Shown here: one piece after another, positions 1 through 7,259 of the stretch
Position numbering within the stretch: position 1 is the first letter of the stretch
Layout of the letters: every line of letters begins with the position of its first letter
Source of the DNA: Caldisericum exile_A
GTDB taxonomy: Bacteria > Caldisericota > Caldisericia > Caldisericales > Caldisericaceae
Direction: 5' to 3'
Assembly: GCF_047785965.1 (NCBI RefSeq)
Contig: NZ_JBLOBF010000008.1
Coordinates: 1-64,000, forward strand
Length of the DNA stretch: 64,000 bases
Notes under the pieces: model-generated
Told to the model about the DNA's origin: nothing
The model's database searches: none
Seen by the model: the letters and a program-made list of their open reading frames with translations, nothing else
Translations under genes and position numbers: made by a program

Positions 1-483
1 ATACTTGATAAAGATCTTAGAAGTCTCTGTGATGAAACGCTTCCTTATTTGAAAGAGGCATATAATGTTTCTGATTGCAGAGAGAGAACTCTTTTAATTA
101 TTGATGCGGTAAGGGGAAACATGAATTTTACAAAAGATGTTGTTCCTTTTTCTAAACCATTTTTTAAGAGAATGTTTGAATCTATTTCAGAAAATGATTT
201 GAAAATACTTTTAGATCCAGAAGCTTTAAAAGCACTTGAATATGTGTTAAATAACATTGATAACTTGGAATTTGTTAAGGATGAAGTTGAAAATTTTCTT
301 AATAGTTTGAAAGATATACTTCAAATTCTCGGCAAAAAGATATACCATCCTCTAAGAATCTCACTTTTCTATTCACGTAATGGACCAGAACTTACAAAAA
401 TATTTTTAATTCTTGGTAAGGACGAAGTAAAAGAACGACTTAAAGAATCTATTAACTTTATCAAGAAATCAATTCAAGGGTAA
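1..483 (+). CDS. gltX: Glutamyl-tRNA synthetase, C-terminal part (5' end outside window)
   Basis: The reading frame is open from the first base, so the gene is cut by the window edge and about 160 C-terminal residues remain. These match the anticodon-binding helical domain of class I glutamyl-tRNA synthetases. The last third has the family pattern of a Y/H-PLR segment, a G-PEL segment and a final helix containing LGK-E-V-ERL. The enzyme charges tRNA-Glu with glutamate in the cytosol; the catalytic Rossmann domain with its HIGH and KMSKS motifs would lie upstream and cannot be checked. The 3' end overlaps the convergent rsmE gene by 23 bases. A non-discriminating Glu/Gln enzyme cannot be excluded. 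Confidence 0.85.
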   Translation: MLDKDLRSLCDETLPYLKEAYNVSDCRERTLLIIDAVRGNMNFTKDVVPFSKPFFKRMFESISENDLKILLDPEALKALEYVLNNIDNLEFVKDEVENFLNSLKDILQILGKKIYHPLRISLFYSRNGPELTKIFLILGKDEVKERLKESINFIKKSIQG

Positions 484-1165
484 CAAGGACCGCTACAGTC
501 CCTGCAAATTGCGATCGAAAAACACCGCTTTTTAATGTAATTATTGGAATTGTGTTTTTTTTAAACATTTCTATTTCTCCTTCGCTAAATCCACCTTCAG
601 GACCAACAAAAAATGCAATTGGTTTATTTAAGTTTGCAATGCTTGGGATATCTTTTAAGGAATATTTAGAGCCAAAATGAAGTACAAATGAATTCTCATG
701 GAACATTTGAATCGCTCTATCAAGACTTTCTAGATATATAATCTCTGGTATGAAACAAATTTCGCTTTGTTCTGAAGTATTTAAGGCAATTTCCCTAAGC
801 CTTTTGAGGTTTGTTTCTTTAAATGATTTAGCACTTCTCTCAGTATTGGTTACAAAGATTTTTGAAACTCTTGATGTTACGAGGAGTCTAATTGAGTCCT
901 CTAATTCGCTTTTTTCAATAACACTTTGTATAATATTGAATTCTATTTCAGGTTTCTTATTTTTGGAAATTTCTTTTATTCTAAAAATTAAGGCGTCTTT
1001 TTCTTTTTCAATACATTCAGTTGTATAAATAAAATTGTCGTCAAAGAATTTAATTTTTTCTCCTTTTTTAATTCGAAGGACATTCTTTAAATGGTGCAGC
1101 AAATCATTAGTAATAATGATTTGATCTTTTTCAATTTTACTTTCTTTTAAATAGTAAATTGCCAT
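461..1165 (-). CDS. rsmE: 16S rRNA (uracil1498-N3)-methyltransferase
   Basis: This 234-residue protein has the usual RsmE length and order: an N-terminal PUA-like domain (about residues 1-70) and a C-terminal SPOUT methyltransferase domain. The SAM-binding knot shows VGPEGGFSEGE near residues 187-196 and the late segment SGVFRSQFAGTVAV, equivalent to the family's L-R-ETA motif. RsmE methylates N3 of U1498 in the decoding centre of 16S rRNA, using SAM. The start is an ATG; the nearest AGGAG lies about 15 bases upstream, which is too far to be a good ribosome binding site. The gene is divergent from the HD-domain gene and shares its AT-rich promoter region. It converges on gltX with a 23-base overlap. 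Confidence 0.9.
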   Translation of the reverse strand: MAIYYLKESKIEKDQIIITNDLLHHLKNVLRIKKGEKIKFFDDNFIYTTECIEKEKDALIFRIKEISKNKKPEIEFNIIQSVIEKSELEDSIRLLVTSRVSKIFVTNTERSAKSFKETNLKRLREIALNTSEQSEICFIPEIIYLESLDRAIQMFHENSFVLHFGSKYSLKDIPSIANLNKPIAFFVGPEGGFSEGEIEMFKKNTIPIITLKSGVFRSQFAGTVAVLVTLELIS

Positions 1166-1192
1166 TTTAATTTTCTAAAACTCCTAATGTAT

Positions 1193-1200
1193 ATTATAAT
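1193..1200. promoter_or_regulatory. Overlapping divergent -10 boxes between rsmE and the HD-domain gene
   Basis: The bases ATTATAAT contain a plus-strand TATAAT at 1195-1200 and a minus-strand TATAAT at 1198-1193. The plus-strand box is followed by eight bases and then the ATG at 1209, with no Shine-Dalgarno sequence, so that transcript is probably leaderless or nearly so. No good -35 hexamer is visible in either direction. Confidence 0.5.
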
Positions 1201-1208
1201 ATCTCCGT

Positions 1209-1754
1209 ATGGAAAGAGAAAAAATTCGAGAACTTTTGAAAAGTAAGCTTAATGAAAATCTTTATAAACATTCTTTGGCAGTAGAATCGGTTATGCGGGA
1301 GATTGCAAAGCTATTTAACGAAGATGAAGAAAAATTTGGCATTGCGGGACTTGTTCACGATATAGATCTCGATACAACGAAGGACAAACCTCATCTTCAT
1401 AGCATTGTTGGAAGCGAATATCTTAAGTCTCTGGGCTTTGACGAGGACATTGTTCTTGCTGTTAAAAAACATAATCCTATTCATGGTTTAAAGCGAGAAA
1501 CCTTATTGGAGAAGGCCCTATATGCGGCAGATCCCTTGACTGGGCTTATTACTGCTTGTGCTTTAGTTAAAGGTAAGAAACTCGAAAATGTTGACGAAGA
1601 ATTCGTGCTTAAGAGATTTAAGGAAAAGCGCTTTGCAGAGGGAGCAAATAGGGAACAGATAGAAAGTTGTAAGGAGTTTGGTTTATCTTTAGAACAATTC
1701 GTCGAACTTGGCTTAAAAGCTATGAAAGGTATAAATAAAGATCTTGGATTATGA
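1209..1754 (+). CDS. HD-domain metal-dependent phosphohydrolase-like protein
   Basis: This 181-residue protein carries a small HD domain. A histidine in KHSLAVE near residue 21 and the HD pair in GLVHDID at residues 50-51 are the expected metal ligands, followed by conserved histidines in DKPHLHS and KKHNPIHG and a late aspartate in YAADPLTGL. Stand-alone HDIG proteins of this size act on nucleotides or other phosphoesters in the cytosol, but the substrate cannot be named here. The stop overlaps the start of the next gene (ATGA), so the two are probably cotranscribed. The ATG lies eight bases after a TATAAT and has no ribosome binding site. Confidence 0.75.
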   Translation: MEREKIRELLKSKLNENLYKHSLAVESVMREIAKLFNEDEEKFGIAGLVHDIDLDTTKDKPHLHSIVGSEYLKSLGFDEDIVLAVKKHNPIHGLKRETLLEKALYAADPLTGLITACALVKGKKLENVDEEFVLKRFKEKRFAEGANREQIESCKEFGLSLEQFVELGLKAMKGINKDLGL

Positions 1755-3052
1755 GATATATTGATAGGATTAAAACATTTGATATTGACGATAGGATCAG
1801 AATACTTAAAAGCTATCTTACCGAGAACCCAAGAGATGGAATTGGTGCATACAGATATTTAAGTCATTTGTATGTTTTAAAAAATGATTATAAAGAAGCA
1901 GAAGAAATTCTAAAAAATGGAATCGAAAAAAACCCAGAGAATTTGTGGTTGCAACTTGAACTTGGTGATTTTTACTTTTTTACAGTGCAGGATGTTAAAA
2001 GAGCAGAAGAGGTCTATAAAGGCATTTTTTCACATTTTAAAGAGCCTCAAAAAAGTACTCTTTCACCTTATCGCTATGTTCTCAAAAGATTAACGACAAT
2101 AGCTTATAACAACGGTAATGTCGATGAGGCAACTGAATTTTATAGATTATTCTATGAAATTGAACCTTCTGATTTTTATGCGTCAGATTTTATAAAATAT
2201 GCAAGCTTACTTCTAAAAAATGGGAATTTTGAACTTGCAAAAAAAGTTGTAGAAGTCGGCATTAAAACACATCCTAAAAATAGAGAGTTAAAGGAATTCG
2301 CAAATCAATACTTAGGTTTTAATTACGATGTTTATAACAATTCACAAAAATCAACACAAAAATCAACTATAGAAAAGATTCCTGTAAAAACTCCCCTAAT
2401 AAAAGAGGATGATAATCTTATAGAAATTATAAAGCAGTATGCCTTGCCTTACGCAAGAAATGGCGATATTATAACAATCTCTTCATGTGTTGCGGCAATT
2501 GCTGAAGGAAGAATATACCCTGTTGATTCTATCAAGGTAAGTAAACTTGCAAGATTTATCTCACGATTTGTAAATCAAGAAAGTATTCCTTTTGGTGGCG
2601 CTGCTCCTCTTGCAAATCCATATGCAATGCAAATAGCAATTGAAGAGGCCGGTGCTTTAAGAATTGTAATGGGATTTCTCTTAGGTGCTATTGGCAAGGT
2701 TTTTGGGCTTAATGGTGTATTTTATAAGGTTGCAGGAGAACAGTCAGCTCTAATTGATGATCCCCCTGCAGCAATTCCTCCCTACGATTATTACATTATA
2801 CCAGGTCCTATTGATTCAAATAAGCTTGCAAAAAGGATAAGAGATGTAATTGGCTTTGAAGTTGCAATAGTTGATGCAAATGAACTTGGAAGAGCATGGG
2901 TTGTGGGTAAAACCGAAAATGTTAATAAAGAAAAATTAGAAAAGATATTAAGCGATAATCCAGCAGGAAACGAAGACGAAGGGACACCCATAGTAATTGT
3001 GAGAGGTGTAATTTTAAAAACCCCGGCTTCATCCGGGGTTTTAGTGAAATAA
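1751..3052 (+). CDS. TPR-repeat protein fused to an F420-0:glutamate ligase (CofE)-like domain
   Basis: The first 200 or so of 433 residues form TPR-like helical pairs (for example YRYLSHLYVLKNDYKEAEEI and a repeat around residues 130-175). A Lys/Ser/Thr-rich linker follows, then a CofE-like domain from about residue 222. That domain shows the family segments GDIITISSCVAAIAEGR near 238-254, FYKVAGEQSALIDDP, a YIIPGPID segment, and a late DANELGRAW. CofE ligates glutamate to F420-0, but many anaerobes that make no F420 carry this domain as an uncharacterised paralogue, so the reaction is unknown here. The TPR fusion suggests a protein-binding role. The start overlaps the HD gene stop by four bases. 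The last dozen codons lie within a terminator hairpin. Confidence 0.7.
   Translation: MRYIDRIKTFDIDDRIRILKSYLTENPRDGIGAYRYLSHLYVLKNDYKEAEEILKNGIEKNPENLWLQLELGDFYFFTVQDVKRAEEVYKGIFSHFKEPQKSTLSPYRYVLKRLTTIAYNNGNVDEATEFYRLFYEIEPSDFYASDFIKYASLLLKNGNFELAKKVVEVGIKTHPKNRELKEFANQYLGFNYDVYNNSQKSTQKSTIEKIPVKTPLIKEDDNLIEIIKQYALPYARNGDIITISSCVAAIAEGRIYPVDSIKVSKLARFISRFVNQESIPFGGAAPLANPYAMQIAIEEAGALRIVMGFLLGAIGKVFGLNGVFYKVAGEQSALIDDPPAAIPPYDYYIIPGPIDSNKLAKRIRDVIGFEVAIVDANELGRAWVVGKTENVNKEKLEKILSDNPAGNEDEGTPIVIVRGVILKTPASSGVLVK
3017..3042. terminator. Bidirectional hairpin terminator embedded in the 3' end of a coding sequence
   Basis: A perfect 10-base-pair inverted repeat (AAAACCCCGG and CCGGGGTTTT) surrounds the six-base loop CTTCAT. 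The stem gives a U-tract on both strands, so it can stop transcription from both converging genes. It lies inside the plus-strand reading frame, whose stop codon comes ten bases after the stem. Confidence 0.85.
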
Positions 3053-3065
3053 TACTTATTTTTTG

Positions 3066-4343
3066 TTACGGTTTCTTGCTTTTGCCATTAGATTTTTCTA
3101 ATTTATTAGAATTTGTGTTATCTTGTGCGTTTTCATTTTTATTAGAATCTTCTTTTGTTTGGATTATTATCTGAGTTGCCTTGTAGTTTGTTCCATCGTA
3201 CCTTATATGAATTTGGACAGTTTGTCCTTCCTTTAATGCACTTATATCAACTCTTCCAAGTTCTCTTTGCTCGACTTTCGTAGTTTTATCTATTAAAACG
3301 GGATTTTCAAAATCCTTAAGAGTTATGGAGGAATCGCTTACACTTACAATAACCGTATTCAGTTCATATTCTTTTTCTGATTTTTGTTCTTTGTTTTGTT
3401 CTTTGTTTTGTTCAGTATTCTCTGTTGTCTTGTCGTTGTTTTCTTCGTTATTTTCCACTTGCTTTTTATCTTGCTTATTTTGTTTTATCTCCTTATTTGG
3501 AGTGGTTTTATATACGATAATATCTCTTGCAACAAGATTATCGCCATCTTTTACGGCATGTACCAAAATGGTATCACCTACTTTAAGGTCGTTTAAAGTT
3601 ATCAGATTACCCAAATATTTTATGTTTGTGTTATCTTTAAGCGTTACTACTGTGTCGTTAACCGTTAAAATATTTCCGTTAATTTCTTTAATGGTGCCTT
3701 TTGCAACGACAATGAGTTCGTTCTCATTTTGTTCAGTTTCTGTTTCTTTTTCCTGATTTTGAGTGGGAGTAGTAACCCCCTCATTCTTATTTTGATTTTT
3801 GTTTGTATTTTGTTCAGTTTCATTTTGTGAAAGGCTTGCATTATTTGTTGTATTAGTGGTTGTATTTGAAGATACATTTCCACTTGTTAAATTTTTCTCG
3901 CTCAATGTAGTATTAAGGGTATCAAGAATCTTTCCCCACCCATAACCATCTTTACGTAATTCAATAACTTTATCGATGTCAATATTTTTATCATGCGAAA
4001 GTGCAGAAATAACAACAGCATCAGCAAAAGGAAGATTTGCTTTTGTTATCTTTTCTAAAACGCTTGGATCAATTTCAATTACTCCTTCAAAATTCTTTGC
4101 TGCACTTTCTATTCTAACGCTTTTAATGAGTTGTGGAAGAGTCCCAGATTTGCCGAACACAGGCGCAACAAATGATAATAAGAATGTGAAGATAATTGCA
4201 ACTACAATTCCTAAGAAAACATTACGCCTCATAATTTCCCTCCTTTTTGCGTTTTTAATCTTATTCATAACTTTTTCCTTAATTTCTGGATTAGGTATAG
4301 TTTCTTCTAAAAAATTCAAAACATCTTTTTCAAATTTCTCCAT
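3066..4343 (-). CDS. Putative membrane-anchored anti-sigma factor with OB-like (DUF5666-type) extracytoplasmic domains
   Basis: The chosen ATG at 4343 follows a strong GGAGGTGAT; an in-frame TTG six bases upstream would touch that site. The 425-residue protein has a cytoplasmic N-terminus of about 40 residues, one membrane span near 42-62, and a long exported part. The exported part begins with a helical segment, followed by an Asn/Thr/Gln/Glu-rich linker, a beta-rich repeat (GTIKEINGNILTVN... near 215-275), a second low-complexity Glu/Lys/Asn/Gln linker and a second such repeat. It is translated right after, and overlaps by 14 bases, an ECF sigma gene, the usual place for the cognate anti-sigma factor. 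No zinc-binding anti-sigma motif is seen, so the regulatory role is inferred from topology and position. Confidence 0.55.
   Translation of the reverse strand: MEKFEKDVLNFLEETIPNPEIKEKVMNKIKNAKRREIMRRNVFLGIVVAIIFTFLLSFVAPVFGKSGTLPQLIKSVRIESAAKNFEGVIEIDPSVLEKITKANLPFADAVVISALSHDKNIDIDKVIELRKDGYGWGKILDTLNTTLSEKNLTSGNVSSNTTTNTTNNASLSQNETEQNTNKNQNKNEGVTTPTQNQEKETETEQNENELIVVAKGTIKEINGNILTVNDTVVTLKDNTNIKYLGNLITLNDLKVGDTILVHAVKDGDNLVARDIIVYKTTPNKEIKQNKQDKKQVENNEENNDKTTENTEQNKEQNKEQKSEKEYELNTVIVSVSDSSITLKDFENPVLIDKTTKVEQRELGRVDISALKEGQTVQIHIRYDGTNYKATQIIIQTKEDSNKNENAQDNTNSNKLEKSNGKSKKP
3382..3413. repeat. 12-base tandem repeat inside the anti-sigma-like gene
   Basis: The unit TTTTGTTCTTTG occurs twice in a row and is followed by eight bases of a third copy. 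On the minus strand it encodes repeated Asn-Lys-Glu-Gln in a low-complexity linker. Such repeats can change length by slippage in whole codons. Confidence 0.7.
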
Positions 4344-4839
4344 TCTCAATCACCTCCCTAAGCTTATTTCTTGCTCTATGCAGTCTTACTCTTATGTTTT
4401 CTTCAGATTCGTTTAATAAAAATGAAATTTCTTTAGTGGAAAGATTATCCATATAGAAAAGTGTTATTATGCTTCTATCTTTTGAATCAAGCTGTTTCAG
4501 AGCATCTTCAACAATTTCTTTTACATCGTCTTTTCCGTCATTTGTTTCTCTATTAATGAATTTTGGGTTTGTTTTTTTACTATTTTTAAGTGCATAGTTT
4601 ATTGCAATCCGCTTAATATAACCCATTATTGTGTCGCTACTGTCGAGTGTCTTTCTTTTTTCATAGATTTTAAGATATGTATTTTGCATAACATCCTCTG
4701 CGTCTTCTTTGGAAAGAGTTATCGCATAAGCAATCTTAAAAACATATTTATAAGTTAAATTGTATAACATTTCAAATGCCTCTAAATCTCCATTCTTTAT
4801 TTTTGGAACAATTTCTTTCAATTTATCTTCCACATTCAT
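4330..4839 (-). CDS. ECF-type RNA polymerase sigma-70 factor
   Basis: This 169-residue protein has region 2 (YKYVFKIAYAITLSKEDAED-, then MQNTYLKIYE) and region 4 (KEISFLLNESEENIRVRLHRARNKL), the two domains of extracytoplasmic-function sigma factors, with a charged linker between. The ATG at 4839 is preceded by GAGGTGA at a nine-base spacing; an in-frame GTG at 4851 overlaps that site and is less likely. ECF factors redirect RNA polymerase in response to signals passed by a membrane anti-sigma factor, here probably the overlapping downstream gene. Bases at 4868-4863 read TGTAAC, like an ECF -35 element, but no matching -10 box follows, so autoregulation is not supported here. Confidence 0.88.
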   Translation of the reverse strand: MNVEDKLKEIVPKIKNGDLEAFEMLYNLTYKYVFKIAYAITLSKEDAEDVMQNTYLKIYEKRKTLDSSDTIMGYIKRIAINYALKNSKKTNPKFINRETNDGKDDVKEIVEDALKQLDSKDRSIITLFYMDNLSTKEISFLLNESEENIRVRLHRARNKLREVIENGEI

Positions 4840-4888
4840 AATATTCTTCACCTCGTGAAAATGTTACACATAACTCATAAAAAATAAA

Positions 4889-4909
4889 AGCCCTCCTTTT
4901 GGGAGGGCT
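4889..4909 (-). terminator. Rho-independent terminator of groES-groEL
   Basis: An eight-base-pair GC-rich stem (AGCCCTCC with GGAGGGCT) closes a five-base loop. On the minus strand it is followed by a run rich in T (TTTTATTTTTTAT). It sits about 20 bases after the groEL stop codon. Confidence 0.9.
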
Positions 4910-4928
4910 AAATTCTTAAAATTTTATA

Positions 4929-6542
4929 TTAGTATTCAGGATATTGAGGTGCTGGTGCTGGTTTTTCTTCCTTTGGAATTGTTGTCACGATTGCTTCGGT
5001 TGAAAGCAAAAGTCCTGCAATGCTTGCTGCATTTTGAAGTGCTGTTCTTACTACTTTAAACGGATCAATTACGCCTGCTTTGAACATATCTTCAAATTTA
5101 CCAGTTTCAGCATTGAAACCGATGTTGTCTTTTGTTTCCATTACTTTGTTGAGAGCAATAATTCCGTTGTAGCCTGCGTTTTCAGCAATGAGTTTTAGTG
5201 GTTCTTGAAGTGCCTTTTTAACGATCATAATACCGGTTTTTTCGTCCCCTTCTGCTTCTAACTTATCAAGTGCAGGAATTGCCTTAACGAATGCAACTCC
5301 ACCACCTGCAACGATACCTTCTGCAAGAGCTGCCTTTGTTGCTGCAACAGCATCTTCAACTCTGTGCTTTAGTTCCTTCATTGCTGTTTCAGTTGCGCCA
5401 CCAACTTTAATAATAGCAACTCCACCGGAAAGTTTTGCAAGACGTTCCTGGAGTTTTTCTTTATCGTAACTTGAGGTTGTTCTTTGAATTTCTTCTTTAA
5501 TCTGCTTAATTCTTGCCTGGATTTTTTCCTTGTCTCCCTTACCACCAATTATTGTTGTATTATCTTTGTCAACTTTAACTGCATCTGCTCTTCCGAGCAT
5601 GTCAAGAGTGACACTTTCAAATTTAATTCCAAGATCTTCTGAGATGACTTGTCCGCCAGTTAGGATTGCAATATCTTCAAGCATTGCTTTTCTTCTGTCA
5701 CCAAAACCAGGTGCCTTAACGGCAACGCAAGAGAATGTTCCTTTAATTTTGTTTAAAACAAGTGTTGCAAGAGCTTCACCTGTTACATCATCTGCAATAA
5801 GAAGGAATGGTCTTCCTGTTTGAACAATCCTTTCAAGAAGTGGTAAGAATTCCTGAATTGATGAAACCTTCTTGTCTGTAATTACGATGAAAGGATCTTT
5901 AAGTTCTGCCTCCATTCTTTCGGTGTCGGTTACAAAGTAAGGTGAAATATATCCTCTATCAAATTGCATTCCCTCAACAGTCTTTACCTCAAGACCAAGA
6001 CCTTGGGATTCCTCAACAGTTATTACGCCTTCTCTGCCAACTTTATCTACTGCATCAGCAATGGCTTCTCCAACTTCTTTAATCTTTGATGAAACTGTTC
6101 CAACCTGTGCAATTTCTTCTTTTGTTGTAATCTCTTTCTTTAGCTTTTTCATTTCTTCAATAACTACTTCGACTGCTCTATCAATGCCCTTTTTGAGAAG
6201 TAAAGGATCAGCGCCTGCCGTTACATTCTTAATACCTTCATCGATGAGAATTTGTGCCAGAACAGTTGCAGTTGTAGTACCATCACCAGCTGCATCCTCA
6301 GTCTTGGATGCAACTTCTTTGACTAATTGAGCTCCAATGTTTTCATTTGGATCGGGTAAATCGATTTCCTTTGCAATTGAAACGCCATCGTCAGAAAGAA
6401 TTGGGGATCCAAATTTTCTTTCAAGTGCAACATGTCTTCCTTTGGGACCTAATGTTACTTTTACGGTATTTGCTAATTTATCAACACCTGCTTGTATTGC
6501 CTTTCTTGCATCCATTCCAAAAATTATTTGTTTTGCATCCAT
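4929..6542 (-). CDS. groEL: Chaperonin GroEL (Hsp60)
   Basis: The 537-residue protein is a full group I chaperonin subunit. It shows the ATP-binding VTLGPKGRHVALE and GDGTTTATVLAQ segments in the equatorial domain, the apical domain with FDRGYISPYFVTD, and the conserved C-terminal equatorial part (VAGGGVAF and later). Fourteen such subunits form the double-ring folding cage that works with GroES. The gene follows groES after 12 bases with a clear GGAGGTGAAAC site. The C-terminus ends in a Pro/Ala/Tyr-containing tail (PAPAPQYPEY) instead of the common Gly-Gly-Met repeats. The groES promoter and CIRCE-like operator probably control it. Confidence 0.98.
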   Translation of the reverse strand: MDAKQIIFGMDARKAIQAGVDKLANTVKVTLGPKGRHVALERKFGSPILSDDGVSIAKEIDLPDPNENIGAQLVKEVASKTEDAAGDGTTTATVLAQILIDEGIKNVTAGADPLLLKKGIDRAVEVVIEEMKKLKKEITTKEEIAQVGTVSSKIKEVGEAIADAVDKVGREGVITVEESQGLGLEVKTVEGMQFDRGYISPYFVTDTERMEAELKDPFIVITDKKVSSIQEFLPLLERIVQTGRPFLLIADDVTGEALATLVLNKIKGTFSCVAVKAPGFGDRRKAMLEDIAILTGGQVISEDLGIKFESVTLDMLGRADAVKVDKDNTTIIGGKGDKEKIQARIKQIKEEIQRTTSSYDKEKLQERLAKLSGGVAIIKVGGATETAMKELKHRVEDAVAATKAALAEGIVAGGGVAFVKAIPALDKLEAEGDEKTGIMIVKKALQEPLKLIAENAGYNGIIALNKVMETKDNIGFNAETGKFEDMFKAGVIDPFKVVRTALQNAASIAGLLLSTEAIVTTIPKEEKPAPAPQYPEY

Positions 6543-6554
6543 AGTTTCACCTCC

Positions 6555-6845
6555 TTATTTAAGGATTGCAAGCACTTCTTTTTCTGATAGTATGAGATAC
6601 TTTTCTTCATCCAATTTTATTTCGGTACCTGCATACTTTGAGAAAATAACAGTATCACCAACTTTTACTTCAAGGGGAACCTTTGTTCCATTGTCAAGAA
6701 TTCTTCCAGAACCTACTGCAACAACTTTGCCTTTTTGAGGTTTTTCTTTTGCTGTGTCAGGCAATACAATGCCTGTTTTAGTTTTTTCTTCTTCCTCTTC
6801 GATTTTTACTACAATGTGGTCGTGAATGGGTATAATTTCTGCCAT
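6555..6845 (-). CDS. groES: Co-chaperonin GroES (Hsp10)
   Basis: With the ATG at 6845 the protein has 96 residues, the usual size. It shows the beta-barrel core (IPIHDHIVVKIEEEEEKT), the mobile loop with GIVLPDTAKEKP that binds GroEL, and the conserved GKVVAVGSGR segment. A GGGAGG ribosome site lies nine bases before this ATG. The frame runs further upstream, but that extension would cross the operator and is not expected to be translated. GroES caps the GroEL cavity during ATP-driven folding. Confidence 0.97.
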   Translation of the reverse strand: MAEIIPIHDHIVVKIEEEEEKTKTGIVLPDTAKEKPQKGKVVAVGSGRILDNGTKVPLEVKVGDTVIFSKYAGTEIKLDEEKYLILSEKEVLAILK

Positions 6846-6880
6846 ACAACCAACCTCCCTTCTTGTTTTTTTGTGAATTT

Positions 6881-6907
6881 TTAGCAAATTTATACTAAGT
6901 TTGCTAA
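6881..6907. promoter_or_regulatory. CIRCE-like operator (probable HrcA site) upstream of groES
   Basis: The 27-base element has the exact CIRCE geometry of two nine-base arms around nine bases. It reads TTAGCAAAT, nine bases, GTTTGCTAA. The outer six bases of each arm match the classical TTAGCACTC/GAGTGCTAA, while the inner positions differ (AAT for CTC); eight of nine arm bases pair. It covers the predicted transcription start of groES. Binding by the heat-shock repressor HrcA is inferred; no hrcA gene is in this window. Confidence 0.75.
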
Positions 6908-6910
6908 TTT

Positions 6911-6938
6911 ATTATATAGAGTTTAGGATTTATGTCAA
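6911..6938 (-). promoter_or_regulatory. Sigma-A promoter of groES-groEL
   Basis: On the minus strand a perfect TTGACA (6938-6933) and a perfect TATAAT (6916-6911) are separated by 16 bases. Transcription would begin near 6904, inside the CIRCE-like operator, the arrangement expected for HrcA repression. Confidence 0.88.
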
Positions 6939-6986
6939 GAGGGAGGTCTAAATTGTTTAAAGGAGCAAAATGAGTTTTTAATTGAA

Positions 6987-7190
6987 CTATCTTTTTTCTT
7001 TTTGTTTTTTAAAATATTCGTCTTCCTCTTCTAATTCTTTAAGCCAATCTTTTACTTTCCATTCCTTTACAGTATCGGTGAGTGTTGCAAAAATTAGATC
7101 TTCAGTATTTATAGCCTCTTTTACCTTTTGCATTATCTTTACAATCTCTTCGTTTGTAAAATTGCCTAATAAAATAAATTTCTTTCCCAT
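6987..7190 (-). CDS. Small DUF3783-like protein
   Basis: This 67-residue protein has the pattern of the DUF3783 family: a start like KKFILLGNFTNEEI, a middle helix, an ATLT-D-V segment, then WKVKDWLKELEEED. The function of the family is unknown. The ATG has a GGAG site seven bases upstream and an extended -10 promoter further up. The gene is divergent from tsaE and lies about 80 bases upstream of the groES promoter in the same direction. The C-terminus is strongly charged. Confidence 0.65.
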   Translation of the reverse strand: MGKKFILLGNFTNEEIVKIMQKVKEAINTEDLIFATLTDTVKEWKVKDWLKELEEEDEYFKKQKEKR

Positions 7191-7211
7191 GATCTACTCC
7201 AAATTTATTTT

Positions 7212-7220
7212 ATTATATCA
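7212..7220 (-). promoter_or_regulatory. Extended -10 promoter of the DUF3783-like gene
   Basis: The minus strand reads TGATATAAT, a TG-n extended -10 element, ending about 21 bases before the ATG at 7190. No good -35 box is visible, as is common for extended -10 promoters. Confidence 0.55.
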
Positions 7221-7247
7221 GAACTTTCAAAAAAATTAATTTTTTGG

Positions 7248-7253
7248 TATATT
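7248..7253 (+). promoter_or_regulatory. -10 box of the tsaE operon, close to the start codon
   Basis: TATATT is followed by six bases and then the GTG start of tsaE. No ribosome binding site is visible, so this transcript may be leaderless. A weak TTTCAA lies 17 bases upstream of the box. Confidence 0.4.
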
Positions 7254-7259
7254 CATTAT

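Noticed and set aside
3325..3756. Long plus-strand open frames opposite the anti-sigma-like gene
   Set aside because: They mirror low-complexity Asn/Gln/Glu/Lys coding on the minus strand, give Phe/Ser/Cys-rich products, and have no ribosome site or family match.
4841..4868. Autoregulatory ECF promoter for the sigma gene at 4330
   Set aside because: TGTAAC is present at 4868-4863, but the position 16 bases on reads GAATAT, not CGTATA-like, so the pair is incomplete.
6966..6990. Three-codon minigene (AAGGAG, then ATG AGT TTT TAA) on the plus strand
   Set aside because: It lies downstream of nothing transcribed in that direction and is expected by chance in AT-rich sequence.
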